64,000 nucleotides of DNA, from positions 186,001 through 250,000 of the forward strand of contig NZ_PIPO01000001.1 in assembly GCF_003986975.1 (NCBI RefSeq). Reading direction: 5' to 3'. Source of the stretch: Aliidiomarina soli (GTDB lineage Bacteria > Pseudomonadota > Gammaproteobacteria > Enterobacterales > Alteromonadaceae). This document shows, piece by piece, positions 1 to 8,019 of the stretch. Each line of letters opens with the position of its first letter. Positions within the stretch are counted from its first letter, which is position 1. The notes below the pieces were generated by a model. The model was not told where the DNA came from. It worked only from the letters and a program-made list of their open reading frames with translations, and did not search any database. The position numbers and the translations under genes were made by a program.

Positions 1-11
1 GAGCAGCAGGT

Positions 12-671
12 ATGAACCAACGAGGGCAGGCGATGACTGAACTTGTAGTCGCGATGCCAGTGCTGGTGATGCTGCTATTCTGGGGAATGCCCCGGTTATG
101 GCAGGCGCTGGAACAGCGAAGTATGGCTCAGCAGTTGGCTAACCTGGCGTTAGCTCAGGCGGAGGAGCGCAATGCAATGGCGCTGCCAGCGATGGACATG
201 GCTTATTGGAACGACGAGTTGGATCTGTGGCTGAACTGGCGTAAATGGATGGTGTTGTACAACCGTAATGAATACCCGTTTGCTACTGCGACCAAGCCGT
301 TTGAACTCATGGCACGTTACGAAAGTTCGCTGGGTATGGCCAATGACAATTTGTGGGATGTGGAAATTGCGGATGTTGGTTACTCACAGTGGGTTCGATA
401 TTTGCGCTTACGTGACGACTGGAGTCCTCGTAAGCTGGATGATTTGCGGCGTCGGCCTGCACTGCTAACAGGGTCTAATTTGCTTGATAACTATTGGCTG
501 CGAACCCTGCAGTCAGGACTTTCCATGTTACCGTTGGCGAGGGAGCTGGGGCCCCAGCAACTTGTTCCGGGCCACGTTGATGTGGATGTTGTGCCAGCCG
601 ATGCACTCTGTCATCGAGACATTGGCGCCCCTTGTGTGACTGAACCGGGTGAGCGGTTATGGCCGCGTTGA
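12..671 (+). CDS. TadE-like pseudopilin/assembly protein
   Basis: The 219-aa product begins with a short basic stretch and the pattern RGQAMTELVVAMPVLVMLLF. This is the usual N-terminal signature of TadE/TadG-type minor pilins: a conserved Glu at about residue 11 just before a single hydrophobic helix. The rest is a soluble domain that I do not recognise. It probably sits in the inner membrane with its C-terminus in the periplasm and helps assemble Flp pili. It is the first gene visible of a tightly packed tad operon, and the next gene overlaps its 3' end by 13 bases. Only 11 bases precede the start, so upstream genes such as flp and the prepilin peptidase cannot be judged. Family assignment rests on the N-terminus and on the neighbours. 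Confidence 0.7.
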   Translation: MNQRGQAMTELVVAMPVLVMLLFWGMPRLWQALEQRSMAQQLANLALAQAEERNAMALPAMDMAYWNDELDLWLNWRKWMVLYNRNEYPFATATKPFELMARYESSLGMANDNLWDVEIADVGYSQWVRYLRLRDDWSPRKLDDLRRRPALLTGSNLLDNYWLRTLQSGLSMLPLARELGPQQLVPGHVDVDVVPADALCHRDIGAPCVTEPGERLWPR

Positions 672-1240
672 TACCCGCTGTTTGTTGGATGCTCAGCATC
701 TATCCGGGCTTATCTGCGGACTGGGTAATAACACCTATGCTGAGGCAGGTTCAGGCGCAAGGCATGCAAATGGACATCTGGCAGTTGCAAATCAGCCAAA
801 CGGAAGCGTTCGAGTGGCGTACCAGCCATCGGCCCCGTTGCACTGTTATCAGTCCACCGCAGGCAATCGACTGGTACTGTCTGGACGAAAATAGTCTGTA
901 TAGCCTGATCCCGAATGAAGATACGTTTTTGTGGATACAAAGCGAACGCCGGATGGATCTGGCTAAACCTGAGCTTCCTTTTAGCGCTGAACTGTTTAGC
1001 CAATATCGGCAGGGCACCGACGAGGTCAGCCTGCTGCAGACCCGTCAGCCGCTTTATCGCTTGCAGGCTCAGTTATTGCGCAGGCAACGCGAGACCCAGG
1101 CGCTGTTAATGATGCATCAACAGCACGAGCACGGATTTGTGATGCAATGGCATGTTGACGCTGAGCGGTTCGTTGTGACAGCTCAGCGCGAACCGAGTGG
1201 GCTGGTTAACCTTGTTTATGTCAAAGGAAAGGTGCAATGA
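659..1240 (+). CDS. hypothetical Tad-locus protein with N-terminal hydrophobic segment
   Basis: The 193-aa product has a hydrophobic N-terminus (about residues 2-20) that could be a signal anchor. The remainder is soluble and rich in Gln and Arg, with no motif I recognise. It starts inside the 3' end of the TadE-like gene (13-base overlap) and its stop overlaps the cpaB-like start as ATGA, so it is almost certainly co-translated with the pilus genes. Position suggests a second TadE/TadF-like component or a periplasmic assembly factor, but the sequence alone does not show this. The reading frame is supported by its length and by both overlaps. Confidence 0.6.
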   Translation: MAALIPAVCWMLSIYPGLSADWVITPMLRQVQAQGMQMDIWQLQISQTEAFEWRTSHRPRCTVISPPQAIDWYCLDENSLYSLIPNEDTFLWIQSERRMDLAKPELPFSAELFSQYRQGTDEVSLLQTRQPLYRLQAQLLRRQRETQALLMMHQQHEHGFVMQWHVDAERFVVTAQREPSGLVNLVYVKGKVQ

Positions 1241-2031
1241 AATGGAAATTCAACGGCAGCTTCTGGCTACCACTGTGTTGCGGATTAGCTGCCGCTATTG
1301 CGGCTTTATACCTCCTGCAGCTTTATCTGCAACGTCAGTTGCAGCAGGCTCCGCTTCCTCTCGATTTACCAGCGGAGCAACTTGAGGTTGTGGTAGCGAA
1401 CCGTCCACTTAGCGCAGGTAGCGAGTTGACGCCGGCATGGCTAAGCCTGCGCCGGGTAAATGCAGTTGGGCTTGCTAGTGACCATATCAGGGCAGAGCAT
1501 GCGGCCAGCTTGTTTGGCCGTCTGCTTGAGCATCCTGTGGCTCAGGGCCAACCATTGCAATGGTTGCACCTGGCGCCGCAGCAACAGAATCGCTTTAGCG
1601 ACCTGTTGCTGGAGGGGCAGCGGGCATTTACCTTGTTGCCGGGTATTGAACAAAGCCATGCTGGCTTACTGCGATTAGGCGATAAAGTCGATCTGGTTGC
1701 GCTGGAGGAACCCTCGTTGGAGGTGATTGAAAGTGGGGTCACTGTATTGGCCGTTGATGGTCAATGGGAGTTCTCCGATGCTGCAACAGAGCGTTCAGTG
1801 ACCCTGGCTATTTCCGTCGAAAAAATGGCATTGGTAGAACGCGCTCAGCGCAGCGGGAAATTACAGCTGTGGCTGCGTTCCGCGGGAGATTCGAAGCCGT
1901 TGTCCGTGACTCGCAGACAAACGCAATGGATCGTGGGCGGTCGGATGGAGGAGGCTAATGAATGGCGTGGTTTTGAACCAAGCGTGGAGCCTCTGTCTCA
2001 GCGGGCGCTGACAGAAGGGGTCTGGCGGTGA
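1237..2031 (+). CDS. cpaB: Flp pilus assembly protein CpaB/RcpC
   Basis: The 264-aa product has an N-terminal transmembrane segment (about residues 10-28). An SAF-like domain follows, with VVVANRPLSAGSELTPAWLS near residues 50-70, typical of CpaB/RcpC. A second conserved block (LLPGIEQSHAGLLRLGDKVDL, near 130-150) matches the RcpC/CpaB C-terminal domain. CpaB proteins are periplasmic, inner-membrane-anchored factors that work with the secretin in Tad pilus biogenesis. The gene overlaps both neighbours by 4 bases (ATGA upstream, GTGA downstream), consistent with translational coupling. Its length is within the family's normal range. Confidence 0.85.
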   Translation: MKWKFNGSFWLPLCCGLAAAIAALYLLQLYLQRQLQQAPLPLDLPAEQLEVVVANRPLSAGSELTPAWLSLRRVNAVGLASDHIRAEHAASLFGRLLEHPVAQGQPLQWLHLAPQQQNRFSDLLLEGQRAFTLLPGIEQSHAGLLRLGDKVDLVALEEPSLEVIESGVTVLAVDGQWEFSDAATERSVTLAISVEKMALVERAQRSGKLQLWLRSAGDSKPLSVTRRQTQWIVGGRMEEANEWRGFEPSVEPLSQRALTEGVWR

Positions 2032-3098
2032 TGCTGATGGCAATACTAGCCAGCGTATTCTTACAGGTTGGCGAACTTGAGGTGTTCGACTTGCCCGATG
2101 ATATCACCAGAGTGGCGGTCGCTAACGGTGAGGTTGTCGAGGCGCGTCAACTCGCCAGCAATGAACTGTTGCTGCTCGGCATCGCGCCCGGCCATAGCCA
2201 GATTATGGTTTGGCATGGCAGCGGGCATCTACGCTATCGGGTTGAAGTGGGTGCTCGAGACGAGGCAAGTGCTGCCGTGCCGGTTATTGAACTGGAAGTG
2301 CAGGTGATGGAGTTTAAGCAGCGTCAATTACAAAGCCTGGGCGTGCGTTGGCAGCAGGTAGTGAACGGACCCGCGTTGGCGATACTTAGCGACTGGGCGG
2401 GTGGTGATCACTTTCGCGCCGCGACACAAGGGGTGGATACGTCGCCTGCGTTGACCGACGTATCGCTGCCTCCCGGGCACTACGTCTCAGCAGGGTTGGC
2501 ATTGTCGCTCAGCTCGCAGTTACATGCCCTGGCAGAACAGGGGGTCGCTCGAATGCTGGCTAGTCCGGTACTGCGAACCGAAAGTGGTGAGGAAGCTCAT
2601 TTTCTGGCTGGGGGCGAAGTACCATTGCCACAAACCAACTTGCAGGGAGCGATGGATGTGGCATTTCGTCAGTACGGCATTCAACTCTCAATTGCGCCAG
2701 AGCAGTTGGATGATGGCAGCATTCGAACCGCGGTGACCACAGAAGTCAGTAATCTTGATGCCGCGGTAAGTGTTGCCGGTATTCCAGGTTTACTGACCCG
2801 ACGGACTGAGTCGGTGGTAGCGGTGCAACCCGGGGAAAGCTTTGTTATTTCTGGATTGCGTAGTGAGCAAATGGACCATCAATGGCAGCAGTTGCCGGGA
2901 GCAGAACGGACGCCCTTACTCGGAGGCTTGTTTCGTCATCAACAGCAACAACAACAGCGGACTGAACTGGTCATTTTCATTACGCCGCGGGTGGTGACAG
3001 ATGACGTTAGGCAACAACGCAGGCGAATCGAGTATGTGGAGGATATTGAAGAGCGCTTGCGACGAATCCCATGTCGAGGGATGCAGACGTATTTATAG
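2028..3098 (+). CDS. cpaC: Tad secretin CpaC/RcpA (short form)
   Basis: The 356-aa product starts at a GTG that overlaps the cpaB stop. An ATG one codon later is an alternative. After a short hydrophobic leader comes the pilus-formation N-domain: FDLPDDITRVAVANGEVVEA, then a block ending in LLLLGIAPGHSQIMVW. The secretin domain is seen as LASPVLRTESGEEAHFLAGG, GIPGLLTRRTESVVAVQPGE and ELVIFITPRVV. The protein would form the outer-membrane ring through which the Flp pilus passes. It is shorter than many family members, which are often above 450 aa, because little separates the N-domain from the secretin core. The short leader is unusual but still plausible as a signal peptide. Confidence 0.85.
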   Translation: MMLMAILASVFLQVGELEVFDLPDDITRVAVANGEVVEARQLASNELLLLGIAPGHSQIMVWHGSGHLRYRVEVGARDEASAAVPVIELEVQVMEFKQRQLQSLGVRWQQVVNGPALAILSDWAGGDHFRAATQGVDTSPALTDVSLPPGHYVSAGLALSLSSQLHALAEQGVARMLASPVLRTESGEEAHFLAGGEVPLPQTNLQGAMDVAFRQYGIQLSIAPEQLDDGSIRTAVTTEVSNLDAAVSVAGIPGLLTRRTESVVAVQPGESFVISGLRSEQMDHQWQQLPGAERTPLLGGLFRHQQQQQQRTELVIFITPRVVTDDVRQQRRRIEYVEDIEERLRRIPCRGMQTYL

Positions 3099-3130
3099 AT
3101 GCACCAATTAGCCGGGACAGGAGTGGTGGA

Positions 3131-4417
3131 ATGGATAGCTACCAACAGTTACAGCAGCAAGTGCGTGATTTTATCAAGGCGCAACAGCTTGCCGTTGAAA
3201 CACTGAGTGATGAACAGCTCAGCGATCTATTGAAAGCGGCGTTGCAACAGCTGATACAGCAACATCAGTTGTCGTCATCATTGACTGAAGAGGCGCGTAA
3301 CGTGCTTCAACAGCGACTGCTGGATGACTTGATTGGGCTTGGGCCCCTTGAACCATTACTGCGGGACCCTGAGGTGTCGGAGATTATGGTCAACGGTCCA
3401 TCGCAGGTTTATGTTGAGCGGCATGGACAGCTGAACCCAAGCGAGGTCGCGTTTGCTGATGAAGACGCCCTGCGGCGAGTGATCGAACGCATTGTCGCGG
3501 GCGTGGGCCGCCGCGTCGATCAAGCCAGCCCGATGACTGATGCCCGGTTGCGTTGTGGCGCCAGGGTCAATGTCATTATTCCGCCGCTGGCGGTGGACGG
3601 CAGTTGTATTACGATCCGTAAATTTTCGCGGCAGATACTAGGTGCCGGTGACTTGATTCAAAGTAAAAGCTGTAGCCGACAGCTCATCGAGTTCCTGCGC
3701 CTGGCTGTCGAGAGCAAACTGAATATCATCGTATGTGGTGGAACTGGCACCGGAAAAACCACCTTACTTAATATTCTGGCTAATTGGATAGCTGCAAATG
3801 AACGTGTGATTACTATCGAAGATTCCGCGGAATTGCAGCTCAATCATCACCATTTGGTGGCATTAGAGGCTCGTCCCGCTAACCAGGAGGGCCGTGGTGA
3901 AGTCAGTATTCGCCAGTTGGTTATTAACGCGTTAAGAATGCGGCCGGACCGAATTGTGGTCGGGGAGTGCCGTGGTGGCGAAAGCCTCGATATGTTGCAG
4001 GCGATGAATACCGGCCATGCCGGTTCGTTAACGACGCTCCACGCGAATACGCCCCGCGATGGTCTGCGTCGGCTGGAAATTATGGTAATGATGGCGGGAA
4101 TGGATTTGCCGTTGCTGGCGATCCGGCAGCAGATCGCCAGTGCAATAGATATGGTTATTCAGATTTCAAGACTCAGTAGCGGGCAGCGCTTCATTAGTGC
4201 AGTGAGTGAAGTTCAGGGCTTAGAAGGCGAGGTGATTAGCCTGGCTGACATCTTCCTGGCTCCGCAATATAGGGGTCGACATGCTAATGAGGTCTCGAGC
4301 TGGCTGGCCCAGGCAACTGGCGATATTCCCGGCTTTTATGATCGCTTGTCTGGTGCTCAAAAGGTAGCAGCCATGGACTGCATCCTACCCCATGACGAAT
4401 ACGCTGATGTGGATTAA
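3131..4417 (+). CDS. tadA: Tad pilus assembly ATPase TadA/CpaF
   Basis: The 428-aa product is a secretion ATPase of the VirB11/GspE superfamily. It shows a Walker A motif GGTGTGKTT near residue 203, a Walker B region RPDRIVVGECRGGE near 272-285, and the HAGSLTTLHANTPRDGL block typical of TadA. It would power pilus extension, and in many Tad systems retraction too, from the cytoplasmic face of the TadB/TadC platform. I chose the ATG at 3131 because AGGAG lies 7 bases upstream. An in-frame ATG at 3071 would overlap the secretin gene and has no comparable ribosome-binding site. No tadZ/cpaE gene lies between the secretin and this gene, where one is usually found. Confidence 0.93.
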   Translation: MDSYQQLQQQVRDFIKAQQLAVETLSDEQLSDLLKAALQQLIQQHQLSSSLTEEARNVLQQRLLDDLIGLGPLEPLLRDPEVSEIMVNGPSQVYVERHGQLNPSEVAFADEDALRRVIERIVAGVGRRVDQASPMTDARLRCGARVNVIIPPLAVDGSCITIRKFSRQILGAGDLIQSKSCSRQLIEFLRLAVESKLNIIVCGGTGTGKTTLLNILANWIAANERVITIEDSAELQLNHHHLVALEARPANQEGRGEVSIRQLVINALRMRPDRIVVGECRGGESLDMLQAMNTGHAGSLTTLHANTPRDGLRRLEIMVMMAGMDLPLLAIRQQIASAIDMVIQISRLSSGQRFISAVSEVQGLEGEVISLADIFLAPQYRGRHANEVSSWLAQATGDIPGFYDRLSGAQKVAAMDCILPHDEYADVD

Positions 4418-5066
4418 ATGGTTGCTTAACGGTCTCTGCTTTATTGCCGCGGGTTCGCTGACAATCGCGATTGTGGAGGGCGCTCGTCAGCTCATTGCAC
4501 GGGTGAGGTGGCGGCGTCGGTCACAGCAGTTTTTGCAGCAATTGCCGGACGCGCTGGTGTTGATAAAGGCGGGTCTGGAAAGTGGAAATGCCTTGCTGGC
4601 AAATTTGCAAATGGTGCAAAAAGAAAGTACTGCTCCGCTGCAGGATGAGATTGCCATGCTGCTGGCCCAGTTGCGGCTTGGTCACAGCATTGATGAGTGC
4701 ATGCAGGACTGGCTCAAGCGAATGCCACTGGCAGATCTGGAGCGGGTTGTGGTCGCTCTGAAACTAGCGCAACAGCACGGTGGTCAGCAGGCGCGAGTGT
4801 TAAGGCAGTTGGCCGACAGTATGCAGGCGAAGCAAATCCTGCAGCGACGGGTGGCAGCACTGGCCAGTCAGGGAAAGATGCAGGCGAAGGTGATGACAGG
4901 GCTGCCGATCCTTATGCTTCTGGCGTTAGCAGCGCTGGAAACGCCAACAATGCTGGCGTTGAGTCGGCACCCGTTGGGTTGGCTCAGTTTTGCAGTTTTA
5001 ATGCTGATGTTATCGACTGGCTATTGGCTGATTCGCAAACTAACCCGGTTGCAGGTGATTCTATGA
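4392..5066 (+). CDS. tadB: Tad platform protein TadB (T2SSF domain)
   Basis: The 224-aa product has hydrophobic segments near residues 8-28 and two near the C-terminus (about 168-215). They flank a T2SSF cytoplasmic domain with QQLPDALVLIKAGLESGNAL and RRVAALASQGKMQAKVM. This is the architecture of TadB, which with TadC forms the inner-membrane platform of the Flp pilus machine. It is shorter than the roughly 300-aa TadB of better-known loci and seems to lack part of the N-terminal membrane region. The start overlaps tadA by 26 bases; an in-frame ATG at 4407 would cut the overlap to 11. The stop overlaps tadC as ATGA. Confidence 0.85.
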   Translation: MTNTLMWIKWLLNGLCFIAAGSLTIAIVEGARQLIARVRWRRRSQQFLQQLPDALVLIKAGLESGNALLANLQMVQKESTAPLQDEIAMLLAQLRLGHSIDECMQDWLKRMPLADLERVVVALKLAQQHGGQQARVLRQLADSMQAKQILQRRVAALASQGKMQAKVMTGLPILMLLALAALETPTMLALSRHPLGWLSFAVLMLMLSTGYWLIRKLTRLQVIL

Positions 5067-5827
5067 CGGTCGCTGGCGATCCCTTGCTGTGGTCAGGTGT
5101 GGTCTTGCTGGCGTTGAGTATAGTCATGCTGCCGTGGGCTCCGCTCTTGCGGCACCTCAGTAAACTACTGGTCTGGTTGGGTCAACTTGGTTCAGCCCCA
5201 GTGTCCACGGTCGACTTGCGAACTCTTTGCGTCACCGGGCTGGGTCGGCTCAGTTTGCTGCTGGGGGTGGCGAGCAGTGCTCTGGGCGCAGGGTATTATG
5301 GACTGCTGACAGCAATCCTAATCGCGCTTATTTGCCTACTATTGAAGCGTGACAGAGTACGCCGTCAGCGTCGCTACCAGGCGTTACTGGTGGCGCAGTT
5401 ACCTAACCATCTTGAACTGATTGCGATGTTACTGGCCGCAGGCTTGCCGTTGTTAACCTGTTTACAGCGGGCGAGTGGGCAAAATCAGCGCACAGCGCTG
5501 ACCGTGCAAATGCAACGCATTGTTAACCAGGTGAAAGCCGGCGACAGTTTGAATGCTGCGATGGTGGACTTTGCCAGTCGCTTTCCGGTGCGCGAGCTGC
5601 GCCTGTTCAGCAGTGCGGTGCAGCATGCACAACAAAGCGGTGCCGGATTGGCCGAGATTTTGTTCGCGCAAGCGGCGCAACGACGACAGGAATTGTTCCT
5701 GCGGGCAGAACAGCAGGCAATGGAAATACCGGTTAAGTTGATGCTGCCATTGATGCTTTTTATATTTCCCAGCACCTTGCTGGTATTGATCGTGGTTTTG
5801 GCAGGGAAGTTACTATGGCAATTGTGA
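5063..5827 (+). CDS. tadC: Tad platform protein TadC (T2SSF domain)
   Basis: The 254-aa product has N-terminal hydrophobic helices and a T2SSF core with LVAQLPNHLELIAMLLAAGL and AMVDFASRFPVRELRLFSSA. A C-terminal hydrophobic helix (LPLMLFIFPSTLLVLIVVLA) completes it. It pairs with TadB as the second platform protein. The frame stays open upstream into tadB, but that part is out-of-frame coding sequence. The ATG at 5063 overlaps the tadB stop as ATGA and gives a sensible protein. The end overlaps the DUF192 gene by 13 bases. Confidence 0.85.
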   Translation: MTVAGDPLLWSGVVLLALSIVMLPWAPLLRHLSKLLVWLGQLGSAPVSTVDLRTLCVTGLGRLSLLLGVASSALGAGYYGLLTAILIALICLLLKRDRVRRQRRYQALLVAQLPNHLELIAMLLAAGLPLLTCLQRASGQNQRTALTVQMQRIVNQVKAGDSLNAAMVDFASRFPVRELRLFSSAVQHAQQSGAGLAEILFAQAAQRRQELFLRAEQQAMEIPVKLMLPLMLFIFPSTLLVLIVVLAGKLLWQL

Positions 5828-6168
5828 CCGTTGTCAGCCCTCTCGGTCTACCGACGCAACCCCTCCAAGGGGTTGTAGTGGCGGCTGGTGTTATCGCTCG
5901 GTTACGCGGCTGGTTTGGTTATCAGCAGCGGCAAGATATTAACGCCATCTGGCTGGCGCGAACCAGATGCATCCATACCATTGCGATGCGCATGCCGATT
6001 GATCTGGTTTGGATGGACAAAAACGGCGTTTGCATACGGGTCGAGCATAAGGTTAGCCCGGACAGCCTATGCTGGTGTGGCAAGGCTTGTCAGGTGCTTG
6101 AACTACGCTGTAAGCAGTTGACTGTGCAGCCGGGCGATCAATGTATAATCCACCACACTCAAGGATGA
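5815..6168 (+). CDS. DUF192 family protein
   Basis: The 117-aa product carries the DUF192 core. RCIHTIAMRMPIDLVWMDKN is the characteristic 'CIHT..M..PID..F.D..G' block, and it is followed by a conserved stretch ending in CWCGKACQVLEL. The biochemical role of DUF192 is not established. Many members are small secreted proteins, but this one has no clear signal peptide, although residues 1-30 are mildly hydrophobic. DUF192 genes are often found beside tad genes. Here the start lies 13 bases inside tadC, so it is probably part of the same transcript. Confidence 0.75.
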   Translation: MAIVTVVSPLGLPTQPLQGVVVAAGVIARLRGWFGYQQRQDINAIWLARTRCIHTIAMRMPIDLVWMDKNGVCIRVEHKVSPDSLCWCGKACQVLELRCKQLTVQPGDQCIIHHTQG

Positions 6169-6173
6169 GACTG

Positions 6174-6617
6174 ATGAAAACGAGAACTTTGGGGTATCTG
6201 ATACTCTCAATGGTGCTGACTTTTTTAGCGGCCTGCCAGAGTATACCAAACGACAGGCGCGAAGCTGTGGACCCGGTGAGTTTACGTGTAAGTGCTCAAC
6301 GGGCTTATCAAAGTGGTGATTTTATCAGTGCGGAGAGTATGCTGCGGCGTAATTTGAGTATTCACCAGCGTGACGCAGACAGCTGGTTTCTGCTGGCGAA
6401 TATTCATCTGCGCAGCGGCCAGTATGCGGCGGCACAGCATGCTTATCAACAAGCGGCATTGTATAAGCCAGAGCAAGCTGCAATATGGCACAACCTGGCC
6501 CTGGTTCATATCAGGCTGGCGACGCAGACCTTATTACAAGGAATGCGACATCAGGATGATGACTTTGAGCCCCTGATTGGATGGTTACTGGAAGTTCAGG
6601 GGGTTGCTATGCAATAA
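6174..6617 (+). CDS. TPR lipoprotein, TadD-like
   Basis: The 147-aa product has a lipoprotein signal peptide ending in the lipobox LAAC near residue 21. About two tetratricopeptide units follow, with RAYQSGDFISAESMLRRNLS, DADSWFLLANIHLRSGQYAA and AIWHNLALVHIRL. TadD proteins are outer-membrane TPR lipoproteins that help secretin assembly. This is a short version at the end of the operon. I chose the ATG at 6174 because AAGGA lies 8 bases upstream and the signal peptide then begins correctly with MKTR. Frame-compatible ATGs at 6141 and 6165 would add non-signal residues. Confidence 0.75.
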   Translation: MKTRTLGYLILSMVLTFLAACQSIPNDRREAVDPVSLRVSAQRAYQSGDFISAESMLRRNLSIHQRDADSWFLLANIHLRSGQYAAAQHAYQQAALYKPEQAAIWHNLALVHIRLATQTLLQGMRHQDDDFEPLIGWLLEVQGVAMQ

Positions 6618-6625
6618 GGGGCAGT

Positions 6626-7102
6626 TTAACGCACGTCGTGTTTCAGCATGCGCTCTTTCTGCCGGGCCCAGTCGCGGTCTTTGATACTATCGCGCTTGTC
6701 GTGGGACTTTTTACCTTTAGCCAGGTAAAACTCCAGTTTTACCCAACATTTTTTCCAGTACATGGCGGTTGCGACCAAAGTATAACCTTCCCGTTCGGTT
6801 TTCCCGATCAGGGTGGATAACTCTCTCTTTTTTAATAAAAGTTTACGCGTCCGCTCAGGGTCACAGACGACATGCGATGATGCCGTATTGAGAGGCTGGA
6901 TCTGAGTGCCCAACAGGTAGGCTTCACCGTCTCTGATGATTACGTAACTGTCTGATAAATTTACTTTTCCATCGCGAATACTTTTGATTTCCCAGCCTTG
7001 CAGGGCAAGGCCAGCCTCAAATTTATCCTCAAGAAAATACTCGTGGCGCGCCTTCTTATTCAGCGCGATGGTATTGGATGCTGGTTTTTTCTTTTTACTC
7101 AT
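6626..7102 (-). CDS. smpB: SsrA-binding protein SmpB
   Basis: The 158-aa product matches SmpB along its length. It has [20 protein letters not shown] at the N-terminus, [20 protein letters not shown], and the basic C-terminal tail [20 protein letters not shown] that enters the ribosomal mRNA channel. SmpB binds tmRNA and delivers it to stalled ribosomes in trans-translation. The gene converges with the TPR lipoprotein gene (8-base gap) and diverges from ratA. The tmRNA gene itself was not seen in the neighbouring intergenic DNA. No good Shine-Dalgarno precedes the ATG, and a TATAAT lies only 7 bases upstream. Confidence 0.96.
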   Translation of the reverse strand: MSKKKKPASNTIALNKKARHEYFLEDKFEAGLALQGWEIKSIRDGKVNLSDSYVIIRDGEAYLLGTQIQPLNTASSHVVCDPERTRKLLLKKRELSTLIGKTEREGYTLVATAMYWKKCWVKLEFYLAKGKKSHDKRDSIKDRDWARQKERMLKHDVR

Positions 7103-7108
7103 GGGCGT

Positions 7109-7114
7109 ATTATA
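7109..7114 (-). promoter_or_regulatory. candidate -10 box of smpB
   Basis: A perfect TATAAT lies on the minus strand with its last base 6 bases from the smpB ATG. If functional, transcription would start at or next to the start codon. No convincing -35 box is seen 16-18 bases upstream (TTCCCT is the closest). Confidence 0.3.
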
Positions 7115-7168
7115 CCTATCCTTGGCGCACAGGGAAGAGAGCGGGGTGTGAAATTAACTCATCTCAGG

Positions 7169-7186
7169 TGTAGGCGATAGCCTACA
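7169..7186. promoter_or_regulatory. short perfect hairpin between smpB and ratA
   Basis: TGTAGGC and GCCTACA form a 7-bp perfect inverted repeat around GATA, 47 bases before the ratA start. It could be an operator in the divergent smpB/ratA promoter region or a leader hairpin of ratA. No U-tract follows it, so it is not a terminator in either direction. Confidence 0.4.
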
Positions 7187-7232
7187 AAACCGCTAAAATG
7201 CGCGCTTTATTTTCAGCTGCAAGGTAATCATT

Positions 7233-7667
7233 ATGCCACAGATTGAACGGACCTCACTGGTTCCGTACAGTTGCAAGCAAATGTTCGACTTGGTGAACGA
7301 CATTCCGGCGTATCCGGAATTCGTGCCGGGTTGTTCTGCTGCCCGCATTCTTGCTGAGCAGGACGCTCAGATTGACGCTGAACTGCAAATTAGCAAAGCT
7401 GGCATTCAACAGAGCTTCGCCACCCGAAACCAGCTACATGAGCCGCATCGCATTGATTTACAATTAATCAGTGGTCCCTTTAAAGCGCTGCAAGGGGCCT
7501 GGTACTTTGAATCGCTGGACAATGGCAAGGCCTGTAAAGTGATTTTGCGCCTTGATTTTGAATTCTCCAGTCGTATGTTGCAGTTCGCTTTTGGTAAAGT
7601 TTTTAACGAAGTGAACCGACGTATGGTAGATGCCTTTGCGAAACGCGCCAAAGTGGTTTACGGCTGA
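7233..7667 (+). CDS. ratA: ribosome-association toxin-family protein RatA (START-like)
   Basis: The 144-aa product is a polyketide-cyclase/START-like fold protein of the RatA/COQ10 family. It starts PQIERTSLVPYSCKQMFDLV and contains DIPAYPEFVPGC and the C-terminal FGKVFNEVNRRMVDAFAKRA helix. In E. coli RatA was reported to bind 50S subunits and block 70S formation. Homologues have also been linked to ubiquinone (COQ10-like) function, so the true role is open. AAGG lies before the start. Its stop overlaps the rnfH start by one base, the usual ratA-rnfH pairing downstream of a divergent smpB. Confidence 0.9.
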   Translation: MPQIERTSLVPYSCKQMFDLVNDIPAYPEFVPGCSAARILAEQDAQIDAELQISKAGIQQSFATRNQLHEPHRIDLQLISGPFKALQGAWYFESLDNGKACKVILRLDFEFSSRMLQFAFGKVFNEVNRRMVDAFAKRAKVVYG

Positions 7668-8008
7668 TGAACGAACAACAGCTAACCATTGAGGTTGTGT
7701 ATGGCTTACCTGAGCGGCAGAAAATTATGGTTGTTCAGGTTGCTGGGGGCACCACCGTGGAAGATGCCATTGTGCAAAGTGGCATAATGCAACATTTTGA
7801 TGACATCGACCTGACAAAGAATGCGGTTGGTATTTGGAATAAAACGTGCAAACTTAGTGACCAACCGCGTAACGGTGACCGTATAGAAATATATCGTCCG
7901 TTGGTTGCTGATCCAAAAGAGATCCGTCGCCGTCGGGCTGAGAAAGCCAAACTAGAAGGTCGTGCAGATAAAGTTACCGGCGGACGTCCGGATGACAAGC
8001 GCAAATGA
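7667..8008 (+). CDS. rnfH: RnfH/RatB ubiquitin-like family protein
   Basis: The 113-aa product matches the RnfH (UPF0125) family: LTIEVVYGLPERQKIMVVQV at the N-terminus and VGIWNKTCKLSDQPRNGDRI in the middle. The fold is beta-grasp, ubiquitin-like, and the function is unknown despite the RatB/RnfH names. The basic C-terminal tail (RRRRAEKAKLEGRADK) follows the typical YRPLVADPKEIR segment. Translation is probably coupled to ratA through the overlapping TGATG. sixA follows after 11 bases. Confidence 0.88.
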   Translation: MNEQQLTIEVVYGLPERQKIMVVQVAGGTTVEDAIVQSGIMQHFDDIDLTKNAVGIWNKTCKLSDQPRNGDRIEIYRPLVADPKEIRRRRAEKAKLEGRADKVTGGRPDDKRK

Positions 8009-8019
8009 GGTAGTAGCAT

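Noticed and set aside
4697-5062. Upstream extension of the tadC frame
   Set aside because: The translation there is out-of-frame TadB coding DNA. The ATG overlapping the tadB stop gives the expected TadC start.
6618-7232. tmRNA gene beside smpB
   Set aside because: The gaps around smpB are too short and hold no tRNA-Ala-like ends, so ssrA must be elsewhere.
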